Of a stretch of DNA of 64,000 bases, positions 1-13,832 are shown one piece after another. Every line of letters begins with the position of its first letter. Position 1 is the stretch's first letter. The stretch spans positions 62,001-126,000 of the forward strand of contig NZ_JACHXS010000004.1 in the NCBI RefSeq assembly GCF_014192225.1. The letters are read 5' to 3'. The notes under the pieces are model-generated. The model searched no databases and had not been told where the DNA came from. It was given only the letters and a program-made list of their open reading frames with translations. This stretch comes from Pseudoduganella umbonata (GTDB taxonomy: Bacteria > Pseudomonadota > Gammaproteobacteria > Burkholderiales > Burkholderiaceae_D). The translations under genes and the position numbers were made by a program.

Positions 1-941
1 AGCTCCCCTTGCCGGACCAGACCGATTCGGTTTTGACCACGCACAAAAACGTCCTTCCTGAACGAGGTATTCCAAAAGTAGTCTTTCAGCGTTTCGCGCA
101 CTTCCGGGGTGTTAATTTGTTCCAGAAGTGCAGCCATTTCCTCGTTTAGAAACAATGATGGATAGGCAAAGGGAAGGTCGGCAGAACCGATAAATGTCAT
201 TTTAGCCGAGGCAAAGTTACGGGCAACATCGGCGTGAAAGAGTGGCTTCCAGTCCCTATGCATGTACTCATGGACCAGATAGTTTGGGTTTGCAGTGCGC
301 AGGGTATGGGTACGGATGCTCAGAGCAGGATTTTGCGTCAGATAAGCAGCTTGTGCATGCACTAATGCATCAACAAGTTCGCTCGCCCCCTTGATCGTTT
401 GATCGCTTCGGTTTGGGAATAGACCAGCGTACTCGACCACAAGGCGTTGTAAAGGAAGCGCTGCCGCCCAGCCGGGCATAGCGTTATAGCTGACATAAAC
501 CACTCCGCCAGGCTTCAGGTACCGGTTGACGAAGCTGACGATATGCCGACGATTCTCCTCGTTCACCCAAGTGTAAACCCCGTGCATTGTGATAAAGTCC
601 AACGGCGGCAGGTCAACGCACCCATTTGCAAGTTCCTCGAAACTGTTTTCGAGCAGAGTAAGGTTTTCTAGTTGCGCCAGGCCAGTCAGGCGGTTGGCAC
701 TTGCCACATGCGATGGATTGAAGTCAGCAGCGAAGAAGCGACCATTGGGATTGCCCGCTGCAAGGATCTGTGCGGTTAAACCGCGGCCACATCCGAGATC
801 AAAGTATGTGAAAGGCTGGTCCAGCGCAACCGGCTCACATCCATTAAGGATACAGACCAAATTCAGCCATGTTGGGCTTTGCTCTCGGTAAAAGCCAGCG
901 GTGTACTCAATGTCAGATGTATATCCTGCGGTCCAATCCAT
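1..941 (-). CDS. Class I SAM-dependent methyltransferase, C-terminus outside the window
   Basis: The reading frame starts at an ATG at 941 (AGGAAACAG upstream) and stays open to the window edge, giving 313 residues with no stop. Residues 47-55 carry FDLGCGRGL, the glycine-rich SAM-binding motif I, and an acidic residue follows the next strand (FFAAD, about 75). A later LKPGGVVYVSYN stretch is the usual motif after the Rossmann core. The part beyond about residue 210 resembles the regulatory extension of larger bacterial methyltransferases of roughly 500 residues. The substrate cannot be told. The upstream neighbour is a broken gene region, so no operon is visible. Family call is firm; biological role is unknown. 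Confidence 0.85.
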   Translation of the reverse strand, partial: MDWTAGYTSDIEYTAGFYREQSPTWLNLVCILNGCEPVALDQPFTYFDLGCGRGLTAQILAAGNPNGRFFAADFNPSHVASANRLTGLAQLENLTLLENSFEELANGCVDLPPLDFITMHGVYTWVNEENRRHIVSFVNRYLKPGGVVYVSYNAMPGWAAALPLQRLVVEYAGLFPNRSDQTIKGASELVDALVHAQAAYLTQNPALSIRTHTLRTANPNYLVHEYMHRDWKPLFHADVARNFASAKMTFIGSADLPFAYPSLFLNEEMAALLEQINTPEVRETLKDYFWNTSFRKDVFVRGQNRIGLVRQGE

Positions 942-1419
942 TCTGTTTCCTATTCTAAAAGTGTAATATTTTCCGCTGGCTTTCGAATCGCTGTGTTCCA
1001 GTTTATCCGCTGAAAACGCTGCCGCACGTTCTTTCGTCGCAAACGCTGCTCGACGCCAGCATGCCGCTCACGTCATGCATGAAGTGACCGCATCACGCCA
1101 ATTGAAGGACTGGGCCAGCCGGACAAACTGCCTCCGATACAGGCGGTATTCGTAAAAGATGAAGGTAGCCAACACTGTTATTGAGCGCCCGGCCAAATCT
1201 GCTCGGCCGTGGCCGTTCTCGACGGGATTAAACGTATAGTCCCAAGCCACGCGAACGGCGGTCCGAATGCAAAGCGCTGCTGTCCGCCGCCGAGCTGCTC
1301 GAGCGCGTGAGTGTCATTCTTTGGCGCTGCGGCACGTTCTCGAACATCAGCAGTGCGATCGCCGAAGCCGGGGCTCCACATAAAGAACTACCTATGACAA
1401 ACAGTGGCATGACGTCCTC
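942..1419. other. Intergenic stretch with no supportable gene
   Basis: Only short, mutually overlapping open frames occur here and none has a convincing ribosome site. One minus-strand frame (1228-1410) begins with a hydrophobic stretch that could be a transporter scrap, but this is too weak to name. The right end is the breakpoint at which homology to the aldo/keto reductase genes stops. Confidence 0.5.
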
Positions 1420-1630
1420 ATGTTCTGTACGCCCAGGCCAATGCTCGACACTTCCAGCTTGCCCAGATTGCGGCGGCCAATCGCGCCGGCCGATGCGGGT
1501 GCAGCTCTGCCTTTCCTGCCCTGCCTGGCCTGCGTGGCTGCCTGGCTCGCAAGCGGGACCGCGGCCAGCGCTCCTGCTGCGAGATGAAAACCGCGCCGGG
1601 CCAATTCCGATCCTCTTTTTTTGCTGTCAT
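1420..1630 (-). pseudogene. 5' fragment of an aldo/keto reductase gene
   Basis: This is a remnant of the aldo/keto reductase genes at 8239-9393 and 10345-11502. It keeps the start (MTAKKED, compare MTVNEES in the second full copy), the twin-arginine signal (ARRGFHLAAG) and the conserved block KLEVSSIGLGVQNM. It then runs into unrelated sequence where the intact copies continue with SRTYQTT. A one-base shift separates the MTAKKED frame from the ARRGF frame. Only about 60 of some 385 residues remain and no catalytic residue survives. It lies divergently from the broken LysR gene, as the intact copy lies from the intact LysR gene. Confidence 0.8.
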
Positions 1631-1805
1631 CCCGTTTCCTTCATGTGCAATACGCTACTGCGGAGTGGACGCGCATGCGGGTGCGGGTTCTGATCCGGTG
1701 CTAGCCAAGGTCATGCAGTTCTCTCAACGACATTGCGTTGCCGTCCGTGGATCAATGTACCGGCAACAGCGTCAGGTGATAAGTCTATATAATCAGCATG
1801 GCCTT

Positions 1806-1820
1806 ATTAGAAAAACTAAT
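1806..1820. promoter_or_regulatory. LysR-type operator, T-N11-A, decayed copy of the divergon
   Basis: ATTAG-AAAAA-CTAAT is a perfect 5-5-5 inverted repeat containing a T-N11-A LysR box. It lies just before the start of the broken LysR gene and is identical to the repeat at 11677-11691. It was presumably carried along by the duplication. Confidence 0.6.
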
Positions 1821-1825
1821 GGATA

Positions 1826-2625
<800 letters not shown>

Positions 2626-2796
2626 GGTATGCGACTGTCCGCTTGCAGCAGAGCCGACTTCATTGCTTAGCCCGGCTTATAGCCTCTTGCGGGACACTCT
2701 ACTACTCGGGTGCCCTTTTGCGCTGTACAGTAGTGTCGACCCGGGCAGCAGCAGCAGCAGCAGCCAAGCTGGCCCTGCCGTATTACGAAGCTGCCC

Positions 2797-2844
2797 ATGA
2801 CAAGCATGACACGCAACAAGCTTTGCAAAACAAATGGTGAATGA
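2797..2844 (+). pseudogene. Leader fragment of a carboxymuconolactone-decarboxylase-like gene
   Basis: Fifteen codons starting MTSMTRNKLCKT are the same as the first codons of the secreted protein at 12752. They end in TGA after a breakpoint. The stop overlaps the ATG of the next gene (ATGA, 2841-2844), so this relic may act as a short translated leader that couples translation to the hydrolase. The duplicated block that starts in the aldo/keto reductase fragment ends here. Confidence 0.65.
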
Positions 2845-3923
2845 TGATGATTAGAACGCTGCTCGCTGTCGCAATGGTAAGCCTGCTCGCCGCATGCACA
2901 ACAATTCCTGATGTGCCGCCCGGGACTGCAGTTCCGATCCAAATCAAGGAACAGGGCAGTTTCGCTGCGGGTGGCACGATGACGACCGCACCAGGTGCAT
3001 TTGACCCGCGCAAACCCATGGCACCAGATGGACAGACCTACCACGGCGACCACGCCTATGCCTTCTACCAGATTCCCGTCAATGTTCGGAAGATGCCGAT
3101 CGTGATGTGGCACGGCGCAGGGCAGTTTTCCAAGACCTGGGAGACCACCGCCGATGGCCGCGAAGGCTTTCAGAACATCTTCCTGCGCCGCAGGTTCGGC
3201 GTGTACCTGATAGACCAGCCACGGCGTGGCAATGCGGGTCGCAGCATGGTTGCGGCGACCATCACGCCGACACCTGACGAACAGCTCTGGTTCAACCAGT
3301 TCCGTATCGGACTATGGCCGAATTACTTCGAGGGCGTACAGTTCGCCCAAGATGCACAAACGCGTAACCAGTTCTTTCGTTCCATGACCCCAAACACCGG
3401 GCCGTTCGACATGGCTGTGCTCTCGGATGCGGTGGCCGCAGTATTTGACAGGACGGGGCCGGGCATCTTGTTCACTCACTCGCAGGGCGGTGGGCCTGGC
3501 TGGCTGACGGCAATCAAGAACGCAAAGGTTAAGGCAATCGTTGCCTTCGAGCCTGGCAGCAGCTTCATTTTCCCGGAGGGCGAAGTGCCGGCGCCAATCC
3601 CGAGCGCTTTCGACACCGTTCAAGGCGCTGCCGTACCCATGGCGCAGTTCATGGCCCTGACACGCATTCCGATCCTGGTCCTGTATGGCGACAACATTCC
3701 CGCGCAAGCGGTCGACCTGCCAGCCCAGGACAGCTGGCGAGCGCGCCTCGCGATGGCCCGGCTATGGCGGGAGACTGTCAACAAACACGGTGGCGACGTC
3801 ACCCTCGTTCATCTGCCAGAGCTTGGGATCAAGGGCAACACGCACTTTCTCATGTCGGATATGAACAATGTGAAAATCGCCGATCTCGTGGCAAAGTTCC
3901 TTGCGGACAAAGGGCTCGACTGA
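2841..3923 (+). CDS. Alpha/beta hydrolase, predicted lipoprotein
   Basis: A 360-residue protein with a lipoprotein signal (MMMIRTLLAVAMVSLLAAC, cysteine at about 19), so it is probably anchored in the envelope. The nucleophile elbow is in FTHSQGGG (serine near residue 210) and a late histidine lies in GNTHFLMSD near the C-terminus. This is the pattern of a serine-dependent alpha/beta-fold esterase or lipase. Three consecutive ATG codons (2841, 2844, 2847) are possible starts. It follows the decayed LysR copy in the position the decarboxylase-like gene occupies in the intact copy, so its present promoter region was probably acquired by recombination. Substrate unknown. Confidence 0.85.
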   Translation: MMMIRTLLAVAMVSLLAACTTIPDVPPGTAVPIQIKEQGSFAAGGTMTTAPGAFDPRKPMAPDGQTYHGDHAYAFYQIPVNVRKMPIVMWHGAGQFSKTWETTADGREGFQNIFLRRRFGVYLIDQPRRGNAGRSMVAATITPTPDEQLWFNQFRIGLWPNYFEGVQFAQDAQTRNQFFRSMTPNTGPFDMAVLSDAVAAVFDRTGPGILFTHSQGGGPGWLTAIKNAKVKAIVAFEPGSSFIFPEGEVPAPIPSAFDTVQGAAVPMAQFMALTRIPILVLYGDNIPAQAVDLPAQDSWRARLAMARLWRETVNKHGGDVTLVHLPELGIKGNTHFLMSDMNNVKIADLVAKFLADKGLD

Positions 3924-4110
3924 CGACAGGTGCCATGAGCGCCTGCAGGCAAACCTGGGTGACCGACCGTCACGGTCATCCTGCTGGAGCCTGCGGCACC
4001 AGGCGCTGGGCGCAGGACGATGGCGTACGAAGCAACTGCCTCCATGGCCGCAAATTCGTATGGGTCGGGGCAAGCGCCAAATCTTCACTGTGGCCACTGG
4101 ACCATGCAAT

Positions 4111-5058
4111 TCAACGTCTCGCTGCAGCGTGGAGCTCGGCGTGAGACAGAACAATGTCCGGGCTCTCTTTCAGCCGCATCAGTACCAGATCAAGGAACGC
4201 TCGGACCCTTCGAGGTTGCGAAGTCCGACTGCCGTAGTACACATAGAGACCGATGTCATCGCTTACATGTTCCACCAGGACAGGGATGAGCCTGCCCGCG
4301 CGAATATGTGACGCCGCCGAAAAATTGGCAAGCTGGCCAATGACAAGACCCGCCAGAACGGCCTGGAGCTCCATCTCCGCCTCGTTGGTCGAGAATGCCG
4401 GCGTCATGAAGCGTTGTTCCACTTCATTGTCGATCTTCAGGAACCACGGAGTGATATGTTCCGTTGTCGCATGCCGATAGACGCTGCAACGGTGCTGGGC
4501 AAGCTCATCGAGCGAGGCCGGAACACCGTGAATCTCGAGATAACGTGGTGCAGCGCAGATGATCATCTGCACAGGCAAAAGGCGCCGCCCGATCACATTC
4601 TTATCCGGCGACGGGCCGATGCGAAAACCAATATCGACCCGGTCCTGCACCCAGTTGCCAATGCTGTCGTCGAGTTGTACCTCCGGCTGGATACCCGGAT
4701 GACTTCGACAAAACTCGTCGAGTACGGGCATCAATAACGCTGGAAGACCAGTCTTCGGCCCGACGATACGAAGAGGGCCCGAAATATCGTCCTTGAGACC
4801 GCGCACGAGTGCGAGACTGCGATCGAGCGCCGCCAATGCCGGCAGAGAATTTTCCAGCAAACATCGCCCTTCCTCGGTCAGGGACAAGCGGCGCGTGGTG
4901 CGGTGAAGCAGGCGTACGCCCAAATCCTGCTCAAGCTGTGCGATTGCCTGGCTGGCCGCCTGGGAAGTAATGCCTTGGGCCAGCGCCGCCTGGCGAATGC
5001 TGCCGAGTTCGACTGCTTGGGCAAACGTGGCGACTGCCTTGAATGTATTGAACGCCAT
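4111..5058 (-). CDS. LysR-family transcriptional regulator
   Basis: A 315-residue protein, normal for the family. The winged helix-turn-helix occupies residues 1-65 (SIRQAALAQGITSQAASQAI, then LEQDLGVRLLHRTTRR), followed by a periplasmic-binding-protein-like effector domain. It is divergent from the SDR gene at 5234, with about 175 bp between the starts, so that SDR gene is the likely target. The effector is not predictable. It is a different subfamily from the regulator at 11697. Confidence 0.92.
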   Translation of the reverse strand: MAFNTFKAVATFAQAVELGSIRQAALAQGITSQAASQAIAQLEQDLGVRLLHRTTRRLSLTEEGRCLLENSLPALAALDRSLALVRGLKDDISGPLRIVGPKTGLPALLMPVLDEFCRSHPGIQPEVQLDDSIGNWVQDRVDIGFRIGPSPDKNVIGRRLLPVQMIICAAPRYLEIHGVPASLDELAQHRCSVYRHATTEHITPWFLKIDNEVEQRFMTPAFSTNEAEMELQAVLAGLVIGQLANFSAASHIRAGRLIPVLVEHVSDDIGLYVYYGSRTSQPRRVRAFLDLVLMRLKESPDIVLSHAELHAAARR

Positions 5059-5089
5059 AGGTCACTCTCGTATTTTGTCGTTTGATTAT

Positions 5090-5102
5090 CAACTACCCGT
5101 TG
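5090..5102. promoter_or_regulatory. Possible LysR-type operator between divergent genes
   Basis: CAAC-TACCC-GTTG is a short inverted repeat of the right spacing for a LysR box, 32 bp upstream of the regulator start and 132 bp upstream of the SDR gene. The call rests on position and symmetry only. Confidence 0.25.
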
Positions 5103-5233
5103 TAGCTGATGCAGGCAGAATACGTCTAGTTTCTTGATAGTGTGCCCTCTAAGATACGTCATCAAACCTGAGGACAGCTGACATCGGACGGTGTCGATGC
5201 AGGCAGCTTTCACACATCATTAAGGAAATGAAA

Positions 5234-5974
5234 ATGACGCAAGGTATCGAGGGCAAAGTGGTTGTCATTACGGGCGCCAGTGGCGGACTTGGTGCGGAAT
5301 CAGCGAAGGCACTTGTAACAGGTGGGGCAAAGGTAGTCCTCGGCGCACGCCGGCTCGACAGGCTCGAGGCGCTTGCCACCGAACTGGGAACAGAGAACTG
5401 CGCCGTGTATAGAGTCGATGTCAGAAGGCGAGAGGACGTGCAGTCCCTGGTCGAATTTGCAGTGCAGCGCTTCGGCCGCATTGACGTCATGGTCAACAAT
5501 GCGGGCGTCATGCCTCTGGCACCGCTGGAAATGCTTCGCACCGATGAATGGGAAGACTGCATCGACGTCAACGTAAAAGGCGTTTTGTGGGGTATTGCCG
5601 CGGCACTGCCCTACTTCAAGGCCCAGAGGAGTGGCCAGTTTGTGTCAGTCTCATCCGTGGCCGGTCACGTTGTCGGCGCGGGTACGGCTGTCTATTCCGC
5701 GTCGAAAACCGCGGTGCGCGTCATTTCCGAGGGCTTGCGCAAGGAAGTCAAACCTTACGGCATTCGCACAACGGTTATCTCGCCCGGCGCGCTGGATACG
5801 GACCTTCCTGGCTCTGTCAAGGCGCCAGGCGTAGCCGAAGCAATCGCCGACTACTATGCCCAGGTTGCCATACCGGCGTCCAGCTTCGCTCAATGCCTGC
5901 TGTTTGCGATCTCGCAGCCCCCTTCGGTCGATATCAATGAAATCCTCTTCCGCCCGACACAGCAGGAGCTCTGA
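5234..5974 (+). CDS. Short-chain dehydrogenase/reductase (SDR)
   Basis: A classical SDR of 246 residues. The cofactor-binding motif TGASGGLG is at 13-20, NNAG follows the fourth strand, a serine sits in VSVSSVAG and the catalytic YSASK pair follows. An arginine after the second strand (GARR) suggests NADP(H). I chose the ATG at 5234 because AAGGA lies 7-8 bases before it; the ATG at 5228 is too close to that site. Divergent from the LysR gene at 4111-5058, which probably controls it. Substrate unknown. Confidence 0.92.
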   Translation: MTQGIEGKVVVITGASGGLGAESAKALVTGGAKVVLGARRLDRLEALATELGTENCAVYRVDVRRREDVQSLVEFAVQRFGRIDVMVNNAGVMPLAPLEMLRTDEWEDCIDVNVKGVLWGIAAALPYFKAQRSGQFVSVSSVAGHVVGAGTAVYSASKTAVRVISEGLRKEVKPYGIRTTVISPGALDTDLPGSVKAPGVAEAIADYYAQVAIPASSFAQCLLFAISQPPSVDINEILFRPTQQEL

Positions 5975-6054
5975 ACCACACCGATCCGCCAGGTCATCAA
6001 AGTATCTCGTACGGGCCTGGTCCATTGTTACGTCGTTTTATTCGTGATCCAGCC

Positions 6055-7125
6055 ATGCGCTTACCCATTGTCGCCCTCAGTATCGGTATCGTGTCCATCG
6101 TGACTTGCTGCTCTATCGCTTCGGCCCTGCCGTCATTCGCCGGCTCGCCGCAATTTCGTGACGGACAGTTTCGGAATAGCGCGCCCATGTACAAGCAGAG
6201 TTCAGGCGACATGGTGCGCATGTGGTGGACCTTCCTGTTCGACAAGCCCGCCGGTACGGTGCCGCGCCAATCCATCCCGGTACGCACCTTGAGCCGCGAG
6301 ACACTGCTGGCGGCCCCGGACAATACCCTGTACCGCCTGGGCCATTCGACGATGCTGATCAAGCTCGCTGGCGAGTTCTACCTGACAGATCCGATTTTTT
6401 CTAAACGGGCGTCGCCGGTACAGTGGGCAGGTCCCGCCCGCTTTCATGCACCGCCAATCGGGATTGACGAACTGCCCCCGATCAAGGCTGTCATCCTCTC
6501 TCACGACCACTATGATCATCTGGACCATGCGACTATCATGGCGCTGGCACCGAAAACCACGTTGTTTCTCACACCGCTGGGCGTTGGGAATCGCCTGATC
6601 GACTGGGGTGTCGATAAGGTAAAGGTGCGCCAGTTCGACTGGTGGCAGGGAATCGACGTTGATGGCGTGCACTTCGTGGCGACACCAGCGCGGCACTTCT
6701 CCGGGCGCAGCCTGAACGATGCCAATACCACTTTGTGGGCATCCTGGGTGATTCTGCACCACAGCCTGCGGTTGTTCTTTAGCGGCGATAGCGGCTATTT
6801 CCCCGGTTTCAAGGAGATCGGCGCCAAGTACGGCCCGTTCGACATGGCCATGATCGAGACCGGGGCCTATGACAAACAATGGCCGGACATTCATATGCAG
6901 CCGGAAGAGACGCTGCAGGCCTTCGAGGACCTGAAGGGAGCATCGCTGCTGCCCATGCATAATGGAACGTTCGACCTGGGCCTGCATCGCTGGCAGGAAC
7001 CATTCAGTCGGATTACAGCGCTGGCCGAGGCACGTGGCGTGGCCTTGGCAACGCCGGAAATGGGTGAGGTGGTCGACCTGCGTCAGCCGAAGGCCGGACA
7101 GGCATGGTGGCGCGCGATGGATTGA
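6055..7125 (+). CDS. Metallo-beta-lactamase-fold hydrolase, exported
   Basis: The zinc-binding motif SHDHYDHLDH (HxHxDH) lies in the first half, and further metal ligands are likely in ATPARHFSG, FSGDSGYF and PMHNGTF. These features match the UlaG / NAPE-phospholipase-D-like branch of the fold. With the ATG at 6055 the protein has 356 residues and a good signal peptide (MRLPIVALSIGIVSIV...ASA), so it probably acts outside the cytoplasm or at the membrane. A TTG ten codons upstream is an alternative start. It lies 80 bp after the SDR gene on the same strand and may be cotranscribed. Confidence 0.87.
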   Translation: MRLPIVALSIGIVSIVTCCSIASALPSFAGSPQFRDGQFRNSAPMYKQSSGDMVRMWWTFLFDKPAGTVPRQSIPVRTLSRETLLAAPDNTLYRLGHSTMLIKLAGEFYLTDPIFSKRASPVQWAGPARFHAPPIGIDELPPIKAVILSHDHYDHLDHATIMALAPKTTLFLTPLGVGNRLIDWGVDKVKVRQFDWWQGIDVDGVHFVATPARHFSGRSLNDANTTLWASWVILHHSLRLFFSGDSGYFPGFKEIGAKYGPFDMAMIETGAYDKQWPDIHMQPEETLQAFEDLKGASLLPMHNGTFDLGLHRWQEPFSRITALAEARGVALATPEMGEVVDLRQPKAGQAWWRAMD

Positions 7126-7185
7126 CCGGCAAGCCAGCAATGGCAGGTTTTACCGGAGTCGCGCCAGCAGTCCGCCTTGGCGGAG

Positions 7186-9393
<2,208 letters not shown>

Positions 9394-9574
9394 GTCACTT
9401 CCTTTCGTTGAAGAGCATCACTGCGGGATGGATTGCCGGGAATTCGCGCGTGCCGATTCAAGGATCTGGCTGCCCTGCAGTGTGGCGTTCCCCATGAATG
9501 ATTGGCGATGCCGGCGGTTACGACTCTACCGGCAATGGTGCCAAGTGATTAGCCTATGTAACCTGCATGATCTT

Positions 9575-9589
9575 ATAAGCAAAACTTAT
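9575..9589. promoter_or_regulatory. LysR-type operator upstream of aldo/keto reductase copy 1
   Basis: ATAAG-CAAAA-CTTAT is a perfect 5-5-5 inverted repeat with the T-N11-A layout. It matches in structure and flanking sequence the operators at 1806 and 11677, but no LysR gene follows it. The adjacent gene is the 3' end of the flavodoxin. The regulator encoded at 11697 could act here in trans. Confidence 0.55.
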
Positions 9590-9672
9590 GAAATGTGAAA
9601 CATGGCCGTGGGCTGTCGAGGGCATTCATCATCGTTTTCGAAAGGATTGCTCCAGGCGTGCCGCAGTCGAGC

Positions 9673-11502
<1,830 letters not shown>

Positions 11503-11676
11503 TTTGTTTCCTTTCGTGTGCAGTACGTCACTGCGGAGTGGACGCGCATACGGGAGCCGGTCATGCCTCGGTGTGACTCGGGTCCGGCAATCCTCCTGGA
11601 TTGCGTTACGAGCCCTGGACTATGAATGTACCGGCAACAGCATCAGTTGATAAGTCTATATAATCAGCATGACCTT

Positions 11677-11691
11677 ATTAGAAAAACTAAT
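11677..11691. promoter_or_regulatory. LysR-type operator, intact divergon
   Basis: ATTAG-AAAAA-CTAAT is a perfect 5-5-5 inverted repeat, T-N11-A. It ends five bases before the GTG start of the regulator, so binding would block regulator expression (autorepression). It lies 175 bp upstream of aldo/keto reductase copy 2. Confidence 0.65.
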
Positions 11692-11696
11692 GAACA

Positions 11697-12587
11697 GTGA
11701 AGCCAAATCTTAACGACCTTGCTGCATTCGTCATCGTGGCCCGTGAAGGCAGTTTCACGCGCGCCGCCGCCCAGCTCGGCGTGTCGCAATCGGCGCTGAG
11801 CCAAACCATCCGCAGCCTGGAAGAGCGCCTGGGCGTACGCCTGTTCACCAGAACGACGCGGCGCGTTGCCCCCACAGATGCCGGCGATCGGCTGCTTGCC
11901 GAAATAGCCCCCCGCCTCGAGGGAATCGAGGGCGCTCTCGCAGCGTTGAGCGATATGCGCGATAAGCCAGCGGGCAGCTTGCGCATTACTGCTTCCGAGC
12001 ACGCTACTGACTCGATCCTGATGCCCAAGCTGACGAAGCTGCTGCGCGCTTACCCGGACATCAAAGTCGAGATCAGCACTGACTACCGGATGGTCGATAT
12101 CGTCGAGATGCGTTTCGATGCAGGAGTACGCCTGGGCGAATCGCTTGCCAAGGACATGATCGCGGTGCGTATCGGGCCGGATGTGCGGATGGCGGTCGTG
12201 GGCGCGCCGAGCTATTTCGCCAGGCACCCGATCCCTGCGGCCCCGCAGGAGCTCACCGAGCATGACTGCATCAATGTCCGCTTGCCAACCCATGGGGGAT
12301 TGCTGCCTTGGGATTTCAAGCGAGGCTCGCAAGAACTGAACGTACGGGTCGAAGGCACACTGATTTTCAGCGGTTTCCCCCAGGTGCTCAAAGCTGCCCT
12401 GGACGGCATGGGCCTGGCATTCATTCTCGAGGAAGTGGTCCAAAAACACATCGACGCGGGAGCGCTTGTCCGGGTTCTCGACGACTGGTGCCACGTTTTC
12501 CCAGGCTATCACCTCTATTACCCAAGCCGACGGCAGCCGTCGCCCGCCTTCACGCTGCTGGTGGATGCCTTGCGTTACGAGCGTTGA
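11697..12587 (+). CDS. LysR-family transcriptional regulator
   Basis: A 296-residue protein starting at GTG (KPNLNDLAAFVIVAREGSFT). The helix-turn-helix is at 1-60 (RAAAQLGVSQSALSQTIRSL, then LEERLGVRLFTRTTRR), followed by the effector-binding domain. An ATG seven bases upstream is out of frame and soon stops, so GTG is the start. It is the intact form of the broken gene at 1826. It probably controls aldo/keto reductase copy 2 and its own promoter, and perhaps copy 1 in trans. The effector is unknown; related regulators of oxidoreductase operons often sense electrophiles. Confidence 0.93.
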   Translation: MKPNLNDLAAFVIVAREGSFTRAAAQLGVSQSALSQTIRSLEERLGVRLFTRTTRRVAPTDAGDRLLAEIAPRLEGIEGALAALSDMRDKPAGSLRITASEHATDSILMPKLTKLLRAYPDIKVEISTDYRMVDIVEMRFDAGVRLGESLAKDMIAVRIGPDVRMAVVGAPSYFARHPIPAAPQELTEHDCINVRLPTHGGLLPWDFKRGSQELNVRVEGTLIFSGFPQVLKAALDGMGLAFILEEVVQKHIDAGALVRVLDDWCHVFPGYHLYYPSRRQPSPAFTLLVDALRYER

Positions 12588-12751
12588 AGCATGCGCCTGC
12601 CCGCTTGCGGCAGTGCCGTCGTCATTGATTAGCCCGGCTTATAGCTTCTTGCGGATCACTCTACTACTCGAGTGCCGTTTTGCGCTGTACAGTAGTGGCG
12701 ACCGTGGCAGCTGCTGCTGCCAAGCCACCCTGCCGTATTACGGAGCTGCCC

Positions 12752-13537
12752 ATGACAAGCATGACACGCAACAAGCTTTGCAAGACTCTTGCACTGACCA
12801 CCATCACCGCACTCTGCGTCGGATTGGCACCCGCACCCGTCTCTGCCGGGCAAAGCGCGCCGGGAGCACCTAACCCTGGCGCCTCTGACGTGGCGGAAAC
12901 CATGACCGCCAAACAACGGGCAATTCCCATGATTGCGGCTTTCATGGCCACGAGCGATATGCCGAAGCTCAATGCAGCTTTGGATCGGGGCCTGAGCGCT
13001 GGCCTTACCATCAGCGAGACGAAGGAGCTCCTGGTACAGCTCTACGCCTATGCTGGATTCCCGCGCAGCCTGAACGCACTGGGCGAACTGATGAAAGTGC
13101 TGGAAAGCCGCAAGCAGCGTGGCATCCATGATGCACCGGGCCGGGAACCAAGTCGCACCATCGCCACCGGTGAAGCCCTGCAGAAGGCGGGCAAGGCCAA
13201 CCAGGAACGCATCTCCGGCGGACCTGTCGCGAGCCCGGTATTCGAATTCGCCCCCGTTATCAATCAGTATTTGCAATCACACCTGTTCGGCGACATCTTC
13301 GAACGCGACAACCTCGACTGGCAAAGCCGCGAACTTGCGACGCTGGGCGCACTGGCCGCGATGCCGGGAGTGGAAGCCCAGTTGCGTTCGCACATGCGTG
13401 CCAGTCTGCGGGTAGGCCTGAGTACTGCGCAGTTGCGCGAAGTCGTCCAGGTGCTAAGCGAGCACGTGGATCAACAGTCCGGCGAGCGCGCCAGGGCGGC
13501 ACTGGCACAAGCAAGTGCCGCCGCATCTGGAAAATGA
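12752..13537 (+). CDS. Carboxymuconolactone decarboxylase-family protein, exported
   Basis: A 261-residue protein starting at the ATG at 12752 with a signal peptide cleaved about ...APVSAG. Two AhpD/CMD-like helical repeats follow. The first includes ETKELLVQLYAYAGFPRSLN and the second LDWQSRELATLGALAAMPG. The CxxC redox pair of AhpD is absent, so peroxidase activity of the AhpD kind is not expected. An upstream in-frame extension to 12680 is not needed. It lies downstream of the LysR gene on the same strand and probably belongs to the same redox response. Confidence 0.88.
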   Translation: MTSMTRNKLCKTLALTTITALCVGLAPAPVSAGQSAPGAPNPGASDVAETMTAKQRAIPMIAAFMATSDMPKLNAALDRGLSAGLTISETKELLVQLYAYAGFPRSLNALGELMKVLESRKQRGIHDAPGREPSRTIATGEALQKAGKANQERISGGPVASPVFEFAPVINQYLQSHLFGDIFERDNLDWQSRELATLGALAAMPGVEAQLRSHMRASLRVGLSTAQLREVVQVLSEHVDQQSGERARAALAQASAAASGK

Positions 13538-13832
13538 ACAGGCCCGGCACAAGGTGGCCCCAACGACAGACACCTGTAGCGAAAAGCAGGCCAGACTCTT
13601 GCCCCTCGGAGAAGCTGCAGCCGCAGCCTCCCTTTTTCAAGATGAACATCCACCGACTTTCAACGCAGTCCATCGCCAAGAGCGTTCCTGGCTACTCATA
13701 ATTTCAGCTTAATAGTGCATGCCGAATCCGGGGATTAATCCTACAGACGCTTTCCAGTACGATTTCCCTTGTTGAAAGGACGGGCACGCACTGGGCGTCT
13801 CGGCGCCTTCTGCAATCTTGAGGAACATGTAG

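Noticed and set aside
1178..1410. Minus-strand frames next to the reductase fragment as a transporter remnant
   Set aside because: Only one short hydrophobic stretch; no family could be supported.
2741..2763. CAG triplet run
   Set aside because: A short microsatellite in the spacer of the duplicated block, shorter in the other copy (12700-12720); no sign of function.
6202..7140. Long minus-strand frame opposite the metallo-hydrolase gene, and similar long frames opposite the GH43, ParB-like, GGDEF/EAL and kinase genes
   Set aside because: Shadows of high-GC coding sequence; the opposite strand in each case has clear family motifs.
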